This document shows, in pieces, positions 42,996 through 51,833 of a stretch of 64,000 nt of DNA. Positions within the stretch are counted from its first letter, which is position 1. The number at the start of each line of letters is the position of its first letter. The notes under the pieces were generated by a model. The model was given only the letters and a program-made list of their open reading frames with translations, was not told the origin of the DNA and searched no databases. This DNA is from UMGS172 sp045587185 (GTDB taxonomy: Bacteria > Bacillota > Clostridia > Oscillospirales > Acutalibacteraceae): assembly GCA_045587185.1 (NCBI GenBank), contig JAZNBS010000032.1, forward strand, positions 1 to 64,000. The letters are read 5' to 3'. Position numbers and translations under genes: made by a program.

Positions 42996-44270
42996 TTACG
43001 GCACGTAATTGAACTCAATATCATACACGCAAACAAGGTCGTCTTCCTGAACGCCCGCTTTCTCTAAAGCATCGATTATACCACTTGCATGCAGAGTTCT
43101 CTGGAAATACTGCAATGACTCATAGTCATCGGGGTCAACCGTCTCAAGTATCTTAAGCAACCACGGTGCTTCGTCGATAATAAATGCGCCGTCCTCGACA
43201 GTAAGTCTGAAATCGCGTTTTTTGGCAACCGTAAAGTCCTCAACCGGTGCAGGCTCGGCCTCATATTTCAGTATAGGAGGCAGTTTATCAAGTTCCGATG
43301 CAACATAATTGATAACATCCCTTGTACCCTCTGCAATGGCAGCCATACATTCAAAATACTTATATCCGTTACTTTCAAAATACTCGCGCACGGTTTTAAG
43401 CGTTTCCTCATCAATGAGGTCACACTTGTTGGCAACAACAATTTGTTTTCGGTCTGCCAATTCAGGACTAAACGACTTCAACTCATTATTTATCGTGTTA
43501 AAATCTTCGATGGGGTCTCTTCCCTCACTGCCTGAAACGTCGACAACGTGAACAAGCAGACGGCAACGCTCAACGTGGCGCAAAAACTCATGACCCAAAC
43601 CCAAGCCGTCACTCGCACCTTCAATAATACCGGGAATATCGGCCATAACAAAGGACTTACCCTCGCCAAACCGAACGACACCCAAAGTTGGCACAAGAGT
43701 GGTAAAATGGTAGTTGGCTATCTTGGGCTTGGCCTCACTGACAACCGAAATGAATGTCGATTTCCCTACATTTGGGAAACCGATAAGACCGACATCGGCA
43801 AGAAGTTTGAGTTCCAGAGTAACATCAAGTTTTTCACCTGGAATACCGGGTTTTGCGAACTTTGGAATCTGTCTGGTAGAGGTGGCAAAATGACTGTTGC
43901 CCCAACCACCGTTACCGCCTTTGGCGATTATTACAGGCTCATCATCCGAAATATCGGCAATAATGCGTCCCGTTTCGGCATCTTTTACAAGAGTGCCTTT
44001 GGGAACACGCAAAACAAGGTCGGGCGCAGACTTTCCGTTGCAACGGTTTGTTCCGCCATTCTGACCGTTTTCGGCAAAGTATTTTCTTTTATATCTGAAA
44101 TCGGCCAAGGTGGACAAATTAGAGTCGGCCTGGAAAACAACGTTACCGCCTTTTCCGCCGTCACCTCCGTCGGGTCCGCCTGCTGCAACAAACTTCTCAC
44201 GGTGAAAGGAAACCTTGCCGTTTCCTCCGTCGCCCGCTTTTATATGAATATTTGCAATATCTACAAACAT
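42996..44270 (-). CDS. obgE: GTPase ObgE/CgtA
   Basis: 424 residues. The glycine-rich Obg fold spans 1-158, the G domain starts with GFPNVGKS at 164-171 (switch motif YHFTT follows, then ADIPG), NKCD is G4, and an OCT domain fills about 345-424. Obg helps 50S assembly and links GTP/ppGpp levels to growth and sporulation. It follows rpmA, the normal order, but a terminator lies between them. Confidence 0.98.
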   Translation of the reverse strand: MFVDIANIHIKAGDGGNGKVSFHREKFVAAGGPDGGDGGKGGNVVFQADSNLSTLADFRYKRKYFAENGQNGGTNRCNGKSAPDLVLRVPKGTLVKDAETGRIIADISDDEPVIIAKGGNGGWGNSHFATSTRQIPKFAKPGIPGEKLDVTLELKLLADVGLIGFPNVGKSTFISVVSEAKPKIANYHFTTLVPTLGVVRFGEGKSFVMADIPGIIEGASDGLGLGHEFLRHVERCRLLVHVVDVSGSEGRDPIEDFNTINNELKSFSPELADRKQIVVANKCDLIDEETLKTVREYFESNGYKYFECMAAIAEGTRDVINYVASELDKLPPILKYEAEPAPVEDFTVAKKRDFRLTVEDGAFIIDEAPWLLKILETVDPDDYESLQYFQRTLHASGIIDALEKAGVQEDDLVCVYDIEFNYVP

Positions 44271-44294
44271 ATATTTCTCCGTTATAAAAAATTC

Positions 44295-44325
44295 AAAGAA
44301 AAAACCCGAGGATAACCCCGGGTTT
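44295..44325 (-). terminator. Terminator/attenuator after rpmA
   Basis: On the minus strand AAACCCG pairs with CGGGTTT, extended by GG-CC with a one-base bulge, followed by TTTCTTT. It lies 12 bp past the rpmA stop and upstream of obgE, so it may reduce obgE expression relative to the ribosomal genes. Confidence 0.75.
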
Positions 44326-44336
44326 CAATTAGCATT

Positions 44337-44621
44337 TTACTGCTCGACAGCGTAGATGCTGACCTTTTTGCGGTCACGTCCCATACGCTCAAACTTGACC
44401 TTACCGTCAATCAAAGCGAAGAGAGTGTCGTCAGAACCCTTGCCAACGTTTTCACCGGCATGGATGTGTGTGCCTCTCTGGCGAACGATGATGTTGCCTG
44501 CAAGAACAAACTGACCGTCTGCTCTCTTAACTCCGAGGCGCTTGGACTCACTGTCACGGCCGTTCTTGGTAGAACCAACACCCTTTTTGTGAGCAAAAAG
44601 CTGAATGTTTAACTTTAACAT
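44337..44621 (-). CDS. rpmA: 50S ribosomal protein L27 with cleavable leader
   Basis: 94 residues. The first nine (MLKLNIQLFA ends at residue 10) form the Firmicutes leader that Prp removes before His11, exposing the functional N-terminus near the peptidyl-transferase centre. The rest (HKKGVGSTKNGRDS onward) is standard L27. It lies directly after prp. Confidence 0.98.
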   Translation of the reverse strand: MLKLNIQLFAHKKGVGSTKNGRDSESKRLGVKRADGQFVLAGNIIVRQRGTHIHAGENVGKGSDDTLFALIDGKVKFERMGRDRKKVSIYAVEQ

Positions 44622-44624
44622 AAG

Positions 44625-44948
44625 TTACACCTCCGAATAAACTTTTACGTAGTTACGATATTGGCTTGCAAGTTCCCTTGCGTGAAGCAGAAAACCTTTT
44701 AAAGTAATCTGCGATTCCGAGAGTTTTGATTTTACATCTATTTTCATATAACCTTGTCTATCGTCAACCTCTGCTGAGATATCAGCAAATATTACATCCG
44801 ACAATGTGTTGGCGGTTAGATACGCCGCCGATGACACTGCCGAGCAAACAATTTTGCCCTCAAGGTCATCACAATTTGAAGAACTGTGACCCGAAATTTC
44901 GTATCCAGTAATCATTTTGTCTTCATTGAAAAATCTTATCTCGGTCAT
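44625..44948 (-). CDS. prp: Ribosomal-processing cysteine protease Prp
   Basis: 107 residues. The catalytic pair is His21 in ISGHSSS and Cys35 in KIVCSAVSS. Prp cleaves the L27 leader; it is encoded between rplU and rpmA, as in Staphylococcus aureus and other Firmicutes. Confidence 0.94.
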   Translation of the reverse strand: MTEIRFFNEDKMITGYEISGHSSSNCDDLEGKIVCSAVSSAAYLTANTLSDVIFADISAEVDDRQGYMKIDVKSKLSESQITLKGFLLHARELASQYRNYVKVYSEV

Positions 44949-44956
44949 AATGCACC

Positions 44957-45265
44957 TTAGCCGATCGAGTTGATCTGAACCTTGGTGTACGGCTGTCTGT
45001 GTCCCATCTTGCGAGCGGAAGATTTCTTGGGCTTATAGGTGAAGACGGTAATCTTCTTGCCCTTTCCGTTCTTGAGAACGACACCTTCAACCTTTGCGTC
45101 AACATAAGGAGCACCTACGGTGATTTCCCCATTGTCGTCGCAAACTGCAATAACCTTATCGAATACTACAGTTTCTTCTGCGGCTGCATTGAGTTTTTCG
45201 ACGAAGATAACGTCACCACTCTGAACACGGTACTGCTTACCGCCGGTTTCGATGATTGCGTACAT
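44957..45265 (-). CDS. rplU: 50S ribosomal protein L21
   Basis: 102 residues beginning MYAIIETGGKQYRV, with the C-terminal RKMGHRQPYTKVQI. It binds 23S rRNA. First gene of the rplU-prp-rpmA operon, behind a strong promoter and a structured leader. Confidence 0.98.
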   Translation of the reverse strand: MYAIIETGGKQYRVQSGDVIFVEKLNAAAEETVVFDKVIAVCDDNGEITVGAPYVDAKVEGVVLKNGKGKKITVFTYKPKKSSARKMGHRQPYTKVQINSIG

Positions 45266-45339
45266 TTTTCTGGCACCTGCCTTAATTCAAGACTCGCTAC
45301 GGTGGGTGGGAAAATCCACTTCAACCCACAATACGCGGC
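45266..45339 (-). ncRNA. Probable L21 ribosomal-protein leader (autoregulatory 5' UTR)
   Basis: About 74 bases lie between the predicted transcription start and the rplU ATG. The region folds into a hairpin in which GTGGG and an inner GTGG pair with CCAC/CCCAC around an ATTTT loop. Firmicutes rplU operons often carry a conserved L21 leader; I infer this one from position and structure, not from a covariance match. Confidence 0.5.
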
Positions 45340-45345
45340 TCATAT

Positions 45346-45374
45346 ACTTTACCACAAGAGTCTGAATTTGTCAA
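45346..45374 (-). promoter_or_regulatory. Strong promoter of rplU-prp-rpmA
   Basis: Minus strand TTGACA (45369-45374, perfect), 17-base spacer, TAAAGT (45346-45351). Confidence 0.82.
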
Positions 45375-45421
45375 GCATTATTTTACCAATTCCAAGTTTT
45401 TTATTATCAATCTATTTCTTT

Positions 45422-46753
45422 TTATTTCGTCAAAGTTCCGCCGTCGGTTTTGAGCAACAACAAAATCTGTTCTTCTTCAAGGTTTTGGGTATTGACATAT
45501 ACCAACAACTGTTCCCCGTCAACACCTATGCAATCAAACTCGTAGCAATGTTTTTCCGTATTTCCGTCGGTGGGAATGATGCAACGGTTAACATCGTTTA
45601 TTTTTAGTGCCTTTGACAACCGTTGTCTTGCCTCGTCAACCGAGTATTTGGGTGTTGAGATAGTTCGCGTATAATGGTTTGCGATATATCCGCCCGCCTC
45701 AATAAAAACTATCTCCCCGTCATCAAGGGCAACACCCACCTTTATAAGGTCGGGGTAACAGACGGTGGCCCCCTCTTTGTATGCAAAATTAACGATGCAA
45801 ACTCCCTCATCTGCAAAATAATAGGTAGTAACAAAGGTTTGTTTTGAGTGAGTTTCAAGATACTCTTGAGCCTTTTTTACGGCATCGTCGTAATTGAGGG
45901 TCTGCTCTTTCATTTGACGGAATTTCCTCATATATATTACAAAACCGCCTTGTTTTGTAACCGAAATCGACATTGTCCCGTCAGTGAAATTATAGCAAGG
46001 CACATTGCCTTCAGTATCGGCTTCTTTTTCAAAGCCCGACACATCACGCCCCAATATTTCCCCTGCTTTTTGCAAAGCCTCTTCAGCAGTGAGTTGTTTT
46101 GCATCTTTCAACAGTTTCATTTCGCCTTTGAGCATATGGTCGGAAAACGGTCCGTCATACTGCAATGTGGGGTAATCTGTAAGCAATTCTTCCAAGCCCT
46201 CAAGGTTTTCGGCAAATCCGCCACCGACTGAGGCGTTAATGCCCTCTGCTAATTCGTTATCCCACACGCCTTCCTTATCATATTCGGTTCTGACTGCATT
46301 AATCGATGAAGACACCGACTGTGCTGTTTGTGACAGTTTGTGTAAATTCTCACGGTCATCATCATTTACTTCTCCGCCCTGAATTACTTTGCGTGACAGA
46401 TAAAATGTGTAGTCACCAACCTGCGACAGAAATTTATTGACTTTTTCAAGCCCGTCGCCCGAATATGGCAACTGTGATAAAGCATTTTTGGCAACGGTCG
46501 ATTCAGTACAAAGTTCAACCGCTATCGAACTCAACTGTGTCGGTGATGAGGCATAAAGGCTCTTTTGCAAAGCCACGCTTATGTTATATAGGCTTCCGTC
46601 AAGTTCACTGAGATTCATACTGTAATTGTAACCCATCTGCATTTTATAATCACTAAGTTTCTTATTGGTCACAAAGGTCAGCGCTACCACCGACAGCACA
46701 ACTGCAACAGCAAAACTCACAAGCCTTATAACGGCTCTTTTACCGAATCTCAT
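45422..46753 (-). CDS. ypeB: Spore germination protein YpeB
   Basis: About 443 residues from ATG 46753, eight bases after GGAG (the ATG two codons upstream is too close to the site). One N-terminal transmembrane segment is followed by an extracytoplasmic helical domain (about 35-210) and PepSY-type repeats in the C-terminal half. In Bacillus YpeB keeps the lytic enzyme SleB stable in spores so that cortex can be degraded at germination. sleB is normally next to ypeB; it is not here. No sigma-A promoter is obvious, which would fit forespore expression, but I could not place a sigma-G box either. Confidence 0.9.
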   Translation of the reverse strand: MRFGKRAVIRLVSFAVAVVLSVVALTFVTNKKLSDYKMQMGYNYSMNLSELDGSLYNISVALQKSLYASSPTQLSSIAVELCTESTVAKNALSQLPYSGDGLEKVNKFLSQVGDYTFYLSRKVIQGGEVNDDDRENLHKLSQTAQSVSSSINAVRTEYDKEGVWDNELAEGINASVGGGFAENLEGLEELLTDYPTLQYDGPFSDHMLKGEMKLLKDAKQLTAEEALQKAGEILGRDVSGFEKEADTEGNVPCYNFTDGTMSISVTKQGGFVIYMRKFRQMKEQTLNYDDAVKKAQEYLETHSKQTFVTTYYFADEGVCIVNFAYKEGATVCYPDLIKVGVALDDGEIVFIEAGGYIANHYTRTISTPKYSVDEARQRLSKALKINDVNRCIIPTDGNTEKHCYEFDCIGVDGEQLLVYVNTQNLEEEQILLLLKTDGGTLTK

Positions 46754-46856
46754 ATTCATAACTCCTTTTAAATGACATCTTTTTAAGGATTATTTTGCCA
46801 CAAAAATTGTTAAATATTTATTAACACAAAATACATCATTTTCCGTAAAAAATATA

Positions 46857-46885
46857 TTGTAATTAAACTCAATATATAGTATAAT
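46857..46885 (+). promoter_or_regulatory. Promoter of the nifS-thiI-cinA-srtB operon
   Basis: TTGTAA (46857-46862), 17-base spacer, TATAAT (46880-46885), about 60 bp before the TTG start codon. No other convincing promoter was seen up to 55184, so the six genes may share it. Confidence 0.72.
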
Positions 46886-46945
46886 ATACTAGATTAATGT
46901 GTACAACTCTGCTTATTTTGTGCAGTGACTTTCGGAGGATTGTTT

Positions 46946-48088
46946 TTGAGTCTTATATATCTTGATAACAGTGCCACCACCAAGCCTTGTGATTCGGCCA
47001 TCGAAGCCCTTAAAAAAGCCGTGTGTGACACTTGGGGAAATCCTTCCTCTTTGCACCGATTGGGTGTTGAGTCGGAAGCAATAATTAACGATGTAAGGCA
47101 ACATATTGCCGACATTATCAACTGCCGTGAGGATGAGGTGTTTTTCACAGGAAGCGGTACCGAAGCCAATAATATGGCTATTATCGGTGCGGCCGAAGCA
47201 TTGAAACGCAGAGGTAATAAAATTATCACCACATCAGTCGAGCATCCCTCGGTGCTAAACACCTGTAAATATCTTTCAGAAAACGGCTTTGAAGTGACCT
47301 ACATAAAGCCTCAGAAAGACGGCCATATTTCGGCCGAGGATATCCTCAAAGCCGTTGACGATAAGACTATACTCATCACGATGATGTTGGTTAATAACGA
47401 AACGGGGTGCATATTCCCTGTCAGCGAAGTTGCTGAAGGAATAAAGAACAAAAAAAGCCGTGTATTACTCCATGCCGACTGTGTGCAGGCTTTTGGTAAA
47501 ATTGATATTGATGTTGATGAACTCGGTGTCGATATGCTTACGGCAAGTGGTCACAAAATTCACGGACCTAAAGGTATCGGTTTTCTTTACAAAAAGAAAT
47601 CTGTCAACCTACAGCCTATCATCCATGGCGGAAATCAGGAAAAAGGTCTTCGCTCAGGCACCGAATCGGTTCCTTTGATTGCTGCTTTGGGCGGTGCTTT
47701 GGACGAACTTTGCATAGGCTCTTCGCTCTCCCGCGTCAAAAAACTTCACGCATATGCCGTTGATACTCTAGGCTCGTTTGACGGTGTAGTGATAAATTCA
47801 CCGTTAAAAGGCATTCTCCCTTATATAATCAATATTTCGGTTCTGGGCTACCGTTCAGAAACTTTGTTGCACTTTCTTGAAGCCAAAAACATTTTTGTTT
47901 CAAGCGGAAGCGCTTGTTCAAAGGGCAAGGGCAGTCACGTTCTAAACGAGATGGGCTTAAACCCCGACATTACCGACAGTGCTTTGAGAATAAGTTTTTC
48001 AAAAAATAACACTAATGATGATATAGATGCTTTGTGTTTAGCATTGCAAGAAGCACAAAATTCTCTTCGCAGAAAGCAAGGACATTGA
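46946..48088 (+). CDS. Cysteine desulfurase (NifS/IscS family)
   Basis: About 380 residues from TTG 46946, which follows GGAGG with seven bases between; the GTG at 46925 precedes that site. PLP-binding Lys is in SGHKIHGPKGIGF and the catalytic Cys in SSGSACSKGKG. It removes sulfur from cysteine as a persulfide. The gene lies 1 bp before thiI, so it is probably the sulfur donor for tRNA thiolation, like NifZ of Bacillus, rather than a general IscS. Confidence 0.94.
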   Translation: MSLIYLDNSATTKPCDSAIEALKKAVCDTWGNPSSLHRLGVESEAIINDVRQHIADIINCREDEVFFTGSGTEANNMAIIGAAEALKRRGNKIITTSVEHPSVLNTCKYLSENGFEVTYIKPQKDGHISAEDILKAVDDKTILITMMLVNNETGCIFPVSEVAEGIKNKKSRVLLHADCVQAFGKIDIDVDELGVDMLTASGHKIHGPKGIGFLYKKKSVNLQPIIHGGNQEKGLRSGTESVPLIAALGGALDELCIGSSLSRVKKLHAYAVDTLGSFDGVVINSPLKGILPYIINISVLGYRSETLLHFLEAKNIFVSSGSACSKGKGSHVLNEMGLNPDITDSALRISFSKNNTNDDIDALCLALQEAQNSLRRKQGH

Positions 48089-48089
48089 A

Positions 48090-49259
48090 ATGAAAGAAGT
48101 TATACTTATTAAAAACGGTGAATTAGTTTTGAAAGGCCTTAACCGTTCAACTTTTGAAGATGTATTGGTCAAAAATCTCAAGTACCGTATCAAAAAATGC
48201 GGTGCTTGTGAGATAAAGAAGTCACAGTCGACCATTATGGTGGAACCTTTGGATGATGATTTTGACTTTAAGGCCGCTTTGAAGGCTACCGAAAAAGTTT
48301 TTGGTATTGCAGGTTTTTCAAGAGCCGCCGCATTGCCAAAATGTATGGATGACATCATTAATCTCGGCGTTCCTTACTTACAAGATGCGCTCAAAAACTG
48401 CAAAACCTTTAAAGTTGAGTCCAAACGTTCGGACAAAAAATTCCCCCTCGGCTCTCCTGAAATCAGCGCGCAGTTTGGCGGTGCCTTGCTTGCAAGATAT
48501 CACCACCTGTCGGTTGATGTTCACCAACCCGATGCAGTTGTTGTTGTTGAGATACGTGATAAATATGCCTTTGTCCGTTGCGGACAAATAAAAGGCGCCG
48601 GCGGTATGCCGGTCAGCACTTCGGGCCGTGCCGAGATACTTATTTCTGGCGGAATTGACAGTCCTGTTGCGGCTTGGATGATGGCAAAACGCGGAATCCA
48701 ACTTGCCGCGGTCCATTTTGCAAGTCCCCCTTACACAAGCGCCCGCGCCGAGCAAAAGGTACACAAACTGCTGTCGCAGGTTGCAAAATACAGCGGTGCC
48801 ATTGGTCTGCATACCGTTTCTTTTACTGAAATTCAGGAACAGATTGCCGAACATTGCCGCGAGGAATATTTCACCCTTATTATGCGCCGTTTTATGATGC
48901 GTATTGCGGAAAAAATTGCTACAAAAGAGCATTGCGGTGCACTTATTACGGGTGAAAGCGTCGGTCAGGTTGCAAGTCAGACCTTGCCTGCTTTGAATGT
49001 AACCAACAGCGTTGTTGAAATTCCTGTTTTAAGACCTCTTATCGGTATGGATAAGGACGAGATAATCGAAATCTCGCGCAAGATTGATACTTTTGATATT
49101 TCGATAGAGCCTTTTGAGGATTGCTGTACCGTATTTACCCCAAAACATCCCAAAACCCGTCCCGAACTGCAAAAGGTCATCGATGCCGAAAGCGTGCTCG
49201 ATATTGAGCAACTTGTCGAACGCGCAGTTCAGAGCGCTCAGTTTATGATGATTGACTAA
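48090..49259 (+). CDS. thiI: tRNA 4-thiouridine sulfurtransferase ThiI
   Basis: 389 residues: a ferredoxin-like/THUMP N-terminal half (about 1-165) and a PP-loop ATPase with SGGIDSPVAAWM. There is no C-terminal rhodanese domain, unlike Escherichia coli ThiI; the protein ends after the DCCTVFTPKHP block. The ATPase adenylates U8 of tRNA for thiolation. Firmicutes enzymes of this short type take sulfur directly from a partner cysteine desulfurase, here the upstream gene. Confidence 0.96.
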   Translation: MKEVILIKNGELVLKGLNRSTFEDVLVKNLKYRIKKCGACEIKKSQSTIMVEPLDDDFDFKAALKATEKVFGIAGFSRAAALPKCMDDIINLGVPYLQDALKNCKTFKVESKRSDKKFPLGSPEISAQFGGALLARYHHLSVDVHQPDAVVVVEIRDKYAFVRCGQIKGAGGMPVSTSGRAEILISGGIDSPVAAWMMAKRGIQLAAVHFASPPYTSARAEQKVHKLLSQVAKYSGAIGLHTVSFTEIQEQIAEHCREEYFTLIMRRFMMRIAEKIATKEHCGALITGESVGQVASQTLPALNVTNSVVEIPVLRPLIGMDKDEIIEISRKIDTFDISIEPFEDCCTVFTPKHPKTRPELQKVIDAESVLDIEQLVERAVQSAQFMMID

Positions 49260-49268
49260 AGGAAATAT

Positions 49269-50600
49269 ATGAAAGCTGAAATTATTGCAATAGGAACCGA
49301 GTTGTTACTTGGAAATATACTAAATACCAATGCGCAGTACCTTTCACAGGAATTGGCAACATTGGGTTATGATATGTACTATCAATCGGTTGTGGGCGAC
49401 AATTTTGACCGAGTTGTTACTTGCATAAATCAGGCGGTCAACCGCAGTGATGCTGTAATAATCACCGGTGGACTGGGTCCCACACCCGACGACCTCTCAA
49501 AAGAAGCCACCGCTAAAGCCTTGAAACTCGAACTTTTTGAAGATGAGGAAAGCATTAAGGCCATTGAGGGTTACTTTAAGAAAACGGGTCGAGTAATGGC
49601 CGAAGCAAACCGCAAGCAAGCATTATTTCCAAGAGAACGTTGCGTTATATTCCCAAACGGTAATGGCACTGCCCCAGGATGCGCTATGACCGCCGAAAAC
49701 GGTTCGGTTGTTGTGCTTATGCCGGGTGTTCCTTACGAAATGAAGTTAATGTTTGAAACACACGTAAGACCGTTCCTTGCCAAAAGAAGTAACAAAACAC
49801 TTGTTTCAAAAAATGTACTCGTAGCAGGTATCGGTGAATCAATGTTAACCACTCTTATTCCTGAATTTTTTGAGCAAACCGACCCCACAGTTTCACCGTA
49901 CTGCAAACCGGGGCTTGTGACCCTCAGGGTAACATCGGCGGCTACCACACAACAGCAAGCCAGTGATAAATGCGACAGTACTGTCAATAAACTTTGCAAC
50001 ATTTTAGGCAAAAATGTTTGCGGTGTTGATTGCAAAGACCTTGAAAGTGTTGTTGTAAAACTGCTGAAACAAAAGGGCTTGAGGCTTGCTACGGCAGAGT
50101 CTTGCACCGCAGGCAAAATATCGGCCGCCATTACTGCCGTTTCGGGCGCTTCAGAAGTGTTCGATTTCGGCGCGTCGACCTACTCAAACGAAATGAAGCA
50201 AAAGTTGCTTGGCGTAAGTGCTGAAACATTAGAAAAATTCGGTGCCGTAAGTGCCGAAACCGCTTGTCAGATGTCTAAAGGCATCCGCGAATTTGCTAAT
50301 TCCGACCTTGGACTTTCAGTTACAGGTGTGGCAGGACCCGGTCAAAGTGAAAACAAACCTGCAGGTCTTGTTTACATTTCACTTCATGACGGTGAGCACA
50401 CCTGGGTGGTAAGACTTATGGTTGGAAAAGCACAAAACGACCGCGAAAGAGTGAGAAACAACGCTGTAACTGTAGCCTTGGATTTGGTGCGGCGTTATCT
50501 TGAATTTACACCCGATGTTATGTCGGGCTACACTGACCCTGACTCCCCTATTCCCTTAAATCCAGAGGATTTTTGCTTTGGAATGTTGAATAAAACTTAA
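49269..50600 (+). CDS. cinA: CinA family protein (MoCF domain plus nicotinamide-nucleotide amidase domain)
   Basis: 443 residues. The N-terminal MoCF-like domain (1-175) has GTELLLGN, ITGGLGPTPDD and the MPGVPYEM block. The C-terminal amidase domain (about 260-415) has TAESCTAGKIS and VTGVAGPG. Known CinA proteins deamidate NMN and hydrolyse ADP-ribose. About 28 extra residues follow the usual end (Pro/Asp-rich). Third gene of the operon. Confidence 0.95.
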   Translation: MKAEIIAIGTELLLGNILNTNAQYLSQELATLGYDMYYQSVVGDNFDRVVTCINQAVNRSDAVIITGGLGPTPDDLSKEATAKALKLELFEDEESIKAIEGYFKKTGRVMAEANRKQALFPRERCVIFPNGNGTAPGCAMTAENGSVVVLMPGVPYEMKLMFETHVRPFLAKRSNKTLVSKNVLVAGIGESMLTTLIPEFFEQTDPTVSPYCKPGLVTLRVTSAATTQQQASDKCDSTVNKLCNILGKNVCGVDCKDLESVVVKLLKQKGLRLATAESCTAGKISAAITAVSGASEVFDFGASTYSNEMKQKLLGVSAETLEKFGAVSAETACQMSKGIREFANSDLGLSVTGVAGPGQSENKPAGLVYISLHDGEHTWVVRLMVGKAQNDRERVRNNAVTVALDLVRRYLEFTPDVMSGYTDPDSPIPLNPEDFCFGMLNKT

Positions 50601-50621
50601 AATTTTGAACGGAGATCCACT

Positions 50622-51800
50622 ATGAACAAAAAGGATACCAATAAGAAGAAAACTATGTATGTACCCGATGAAGAGGTACTTGCATATAGCCGAAACAAAG
50701 ATGCTGAGCAACCCTCAGAGCAACCCGTTTTGACCGAAAACCAAGACAAGGTTGACCAAATCGAGGCCGTCCAAACGGTTGATAGTGTTAATGACGCAGA
50801 AAATCAAGCGAAAGTCGGCGCAGAAGAGGAACAACAAAAAAAGAAAAACAACCCTGTGTTGGTTTTCTTGGGTAAATTATTCCCTAAAAAAGGTGATAAT
50901 GTCAAAACGGTGGTTATGAAGATTGTGGCAATCGTTGCGGCTCTTGCTATCATTGTTTCCGGAACCTATCTTTCCCTTTATTTCTGTGATTTAGGTCAAC
51001 AGGACAAGAAGATTGAAAACGTCCGAAATAACTATGACCTCAACCGTGACGATTATACCAAAAACGAGGATAATCAATTTTCCAAATTTGATGTTCTTAA
51101 GGCACAGAATCCCGATGTTGTTGGTTGGCTGACTATACCCAACACCGAGGTCAACAACCCCGTTTATCAGACGGGTGACAACCAGTACTACGTCACCCAC
51201 GATATGGATAAAAAGAGTAACAGTTATGGCGCTTTGTTCCTTGACTACCGTTGCAAAATCGATCCAAAGACGCTCACGCGAAATCAGATAATCTACGGTC
51301 ATAATATGCGTTACGGAGCAATGTTCGGCACCTTGAAGGAATACCGTAACCTTGAGTTTTACAAAAGAAATCCCATTATTCAGTTTGACTCTTTGTATGA
51401 GCAACGAACCTACAAAATATTTGCAATAATGATTGTAAATGACAGTGAGGACAACACTTTCGGTTATTCTTATACTGCATACCGCACAGATTTCACAAGT
51501 GACAATGACTTTAACGATTGGATTAAGCACAGTCGCGACCGCAGTTTGTTTGATACAACTGTTGACATCAATAGCGAGGATGAGATTATTGCTCTTTCAA
51601 CCTGCTGTTATGATTTTGACAATGCACGTTTTGTCGTTCTCGGACGTTTGGTGCGCGACGGCGAATCTGCCGAGGTAAACACCGACGGAGCAGTAAAGAA
51701 CAGCGATGTCCTCTATCCAAAGGCTTATTATGATAAGAAAGGACTTAAAGTCCCCGAACTCACATCTTCTGACAAAACCACATCAGCGGATAAAAAATAA
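50622..51800 (+). CDS. Class B sortase with long acidic cytoplasmic tail
   Basis: 392 residues. Residues 1-95 are charged and cytoplasmic (many Glu, Gln and Lys), the transmembrane segment is about 97-121, and the catalytic beta-barrel about 150-345. The triad is complete: His227 in IIYGHNMR, Cys328 in ALSTCCYD and Arg336 in DNARFVVL. Length of strand and helix insertions around 285-315 fits class B. It should be a cysteine transpeptidase joining a sorting-signal protein to the wall or to another protein. The N-terminal cytoplasmic tail is longer than in most sortases. No LPxTG/NPxTx substrate gene lies in this operon. Confidence 0.92.
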   Translation: MNKKDTNKKKTMYVPDEEVLAYSRNKDAEQPSEQPVLTENQDKVDQIEAVQTVDSVNDAENQAKVGAEEEQQKKKNNPVLVFLGKLFPKKGDNVKTVVMKIVAIVAALAIIVSGTYLSLYFCDLGQQDKKIENVRNNYDLNRDDYTKNEDNQFSKFDVLKAQNPDVVGWLTIPNTEVNNPVYQTGDNQYYVTHDMDKKSNSYGALFLDYRCKIDPKTLTRNQIIYGHNMRYGAMFGTLKEYRNLEFYKRNPIIQFDSLYEQRTYKIFAIMIVNDSEDNTFGYSYTAYRTDFTSDNDFNDWIKHSRDRSLFDTTVDINSEDEIIALSTCCYDFDNARFVVLGRLVRDGESAEVNTDGAVKNSDVLYPKAYYDKKGLKVPELTSSDKTTSADKK

Positions 51801-51833
51801 CATAAAAACACAAAATCAGAAAGGAGGAGGCTT

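Noticed and set aside
46760..46856. Forespore sigma-G promoter in front of ypeB
   Set aside because: Expected from biology, but no pair of boxes with correct spacing could be placed.
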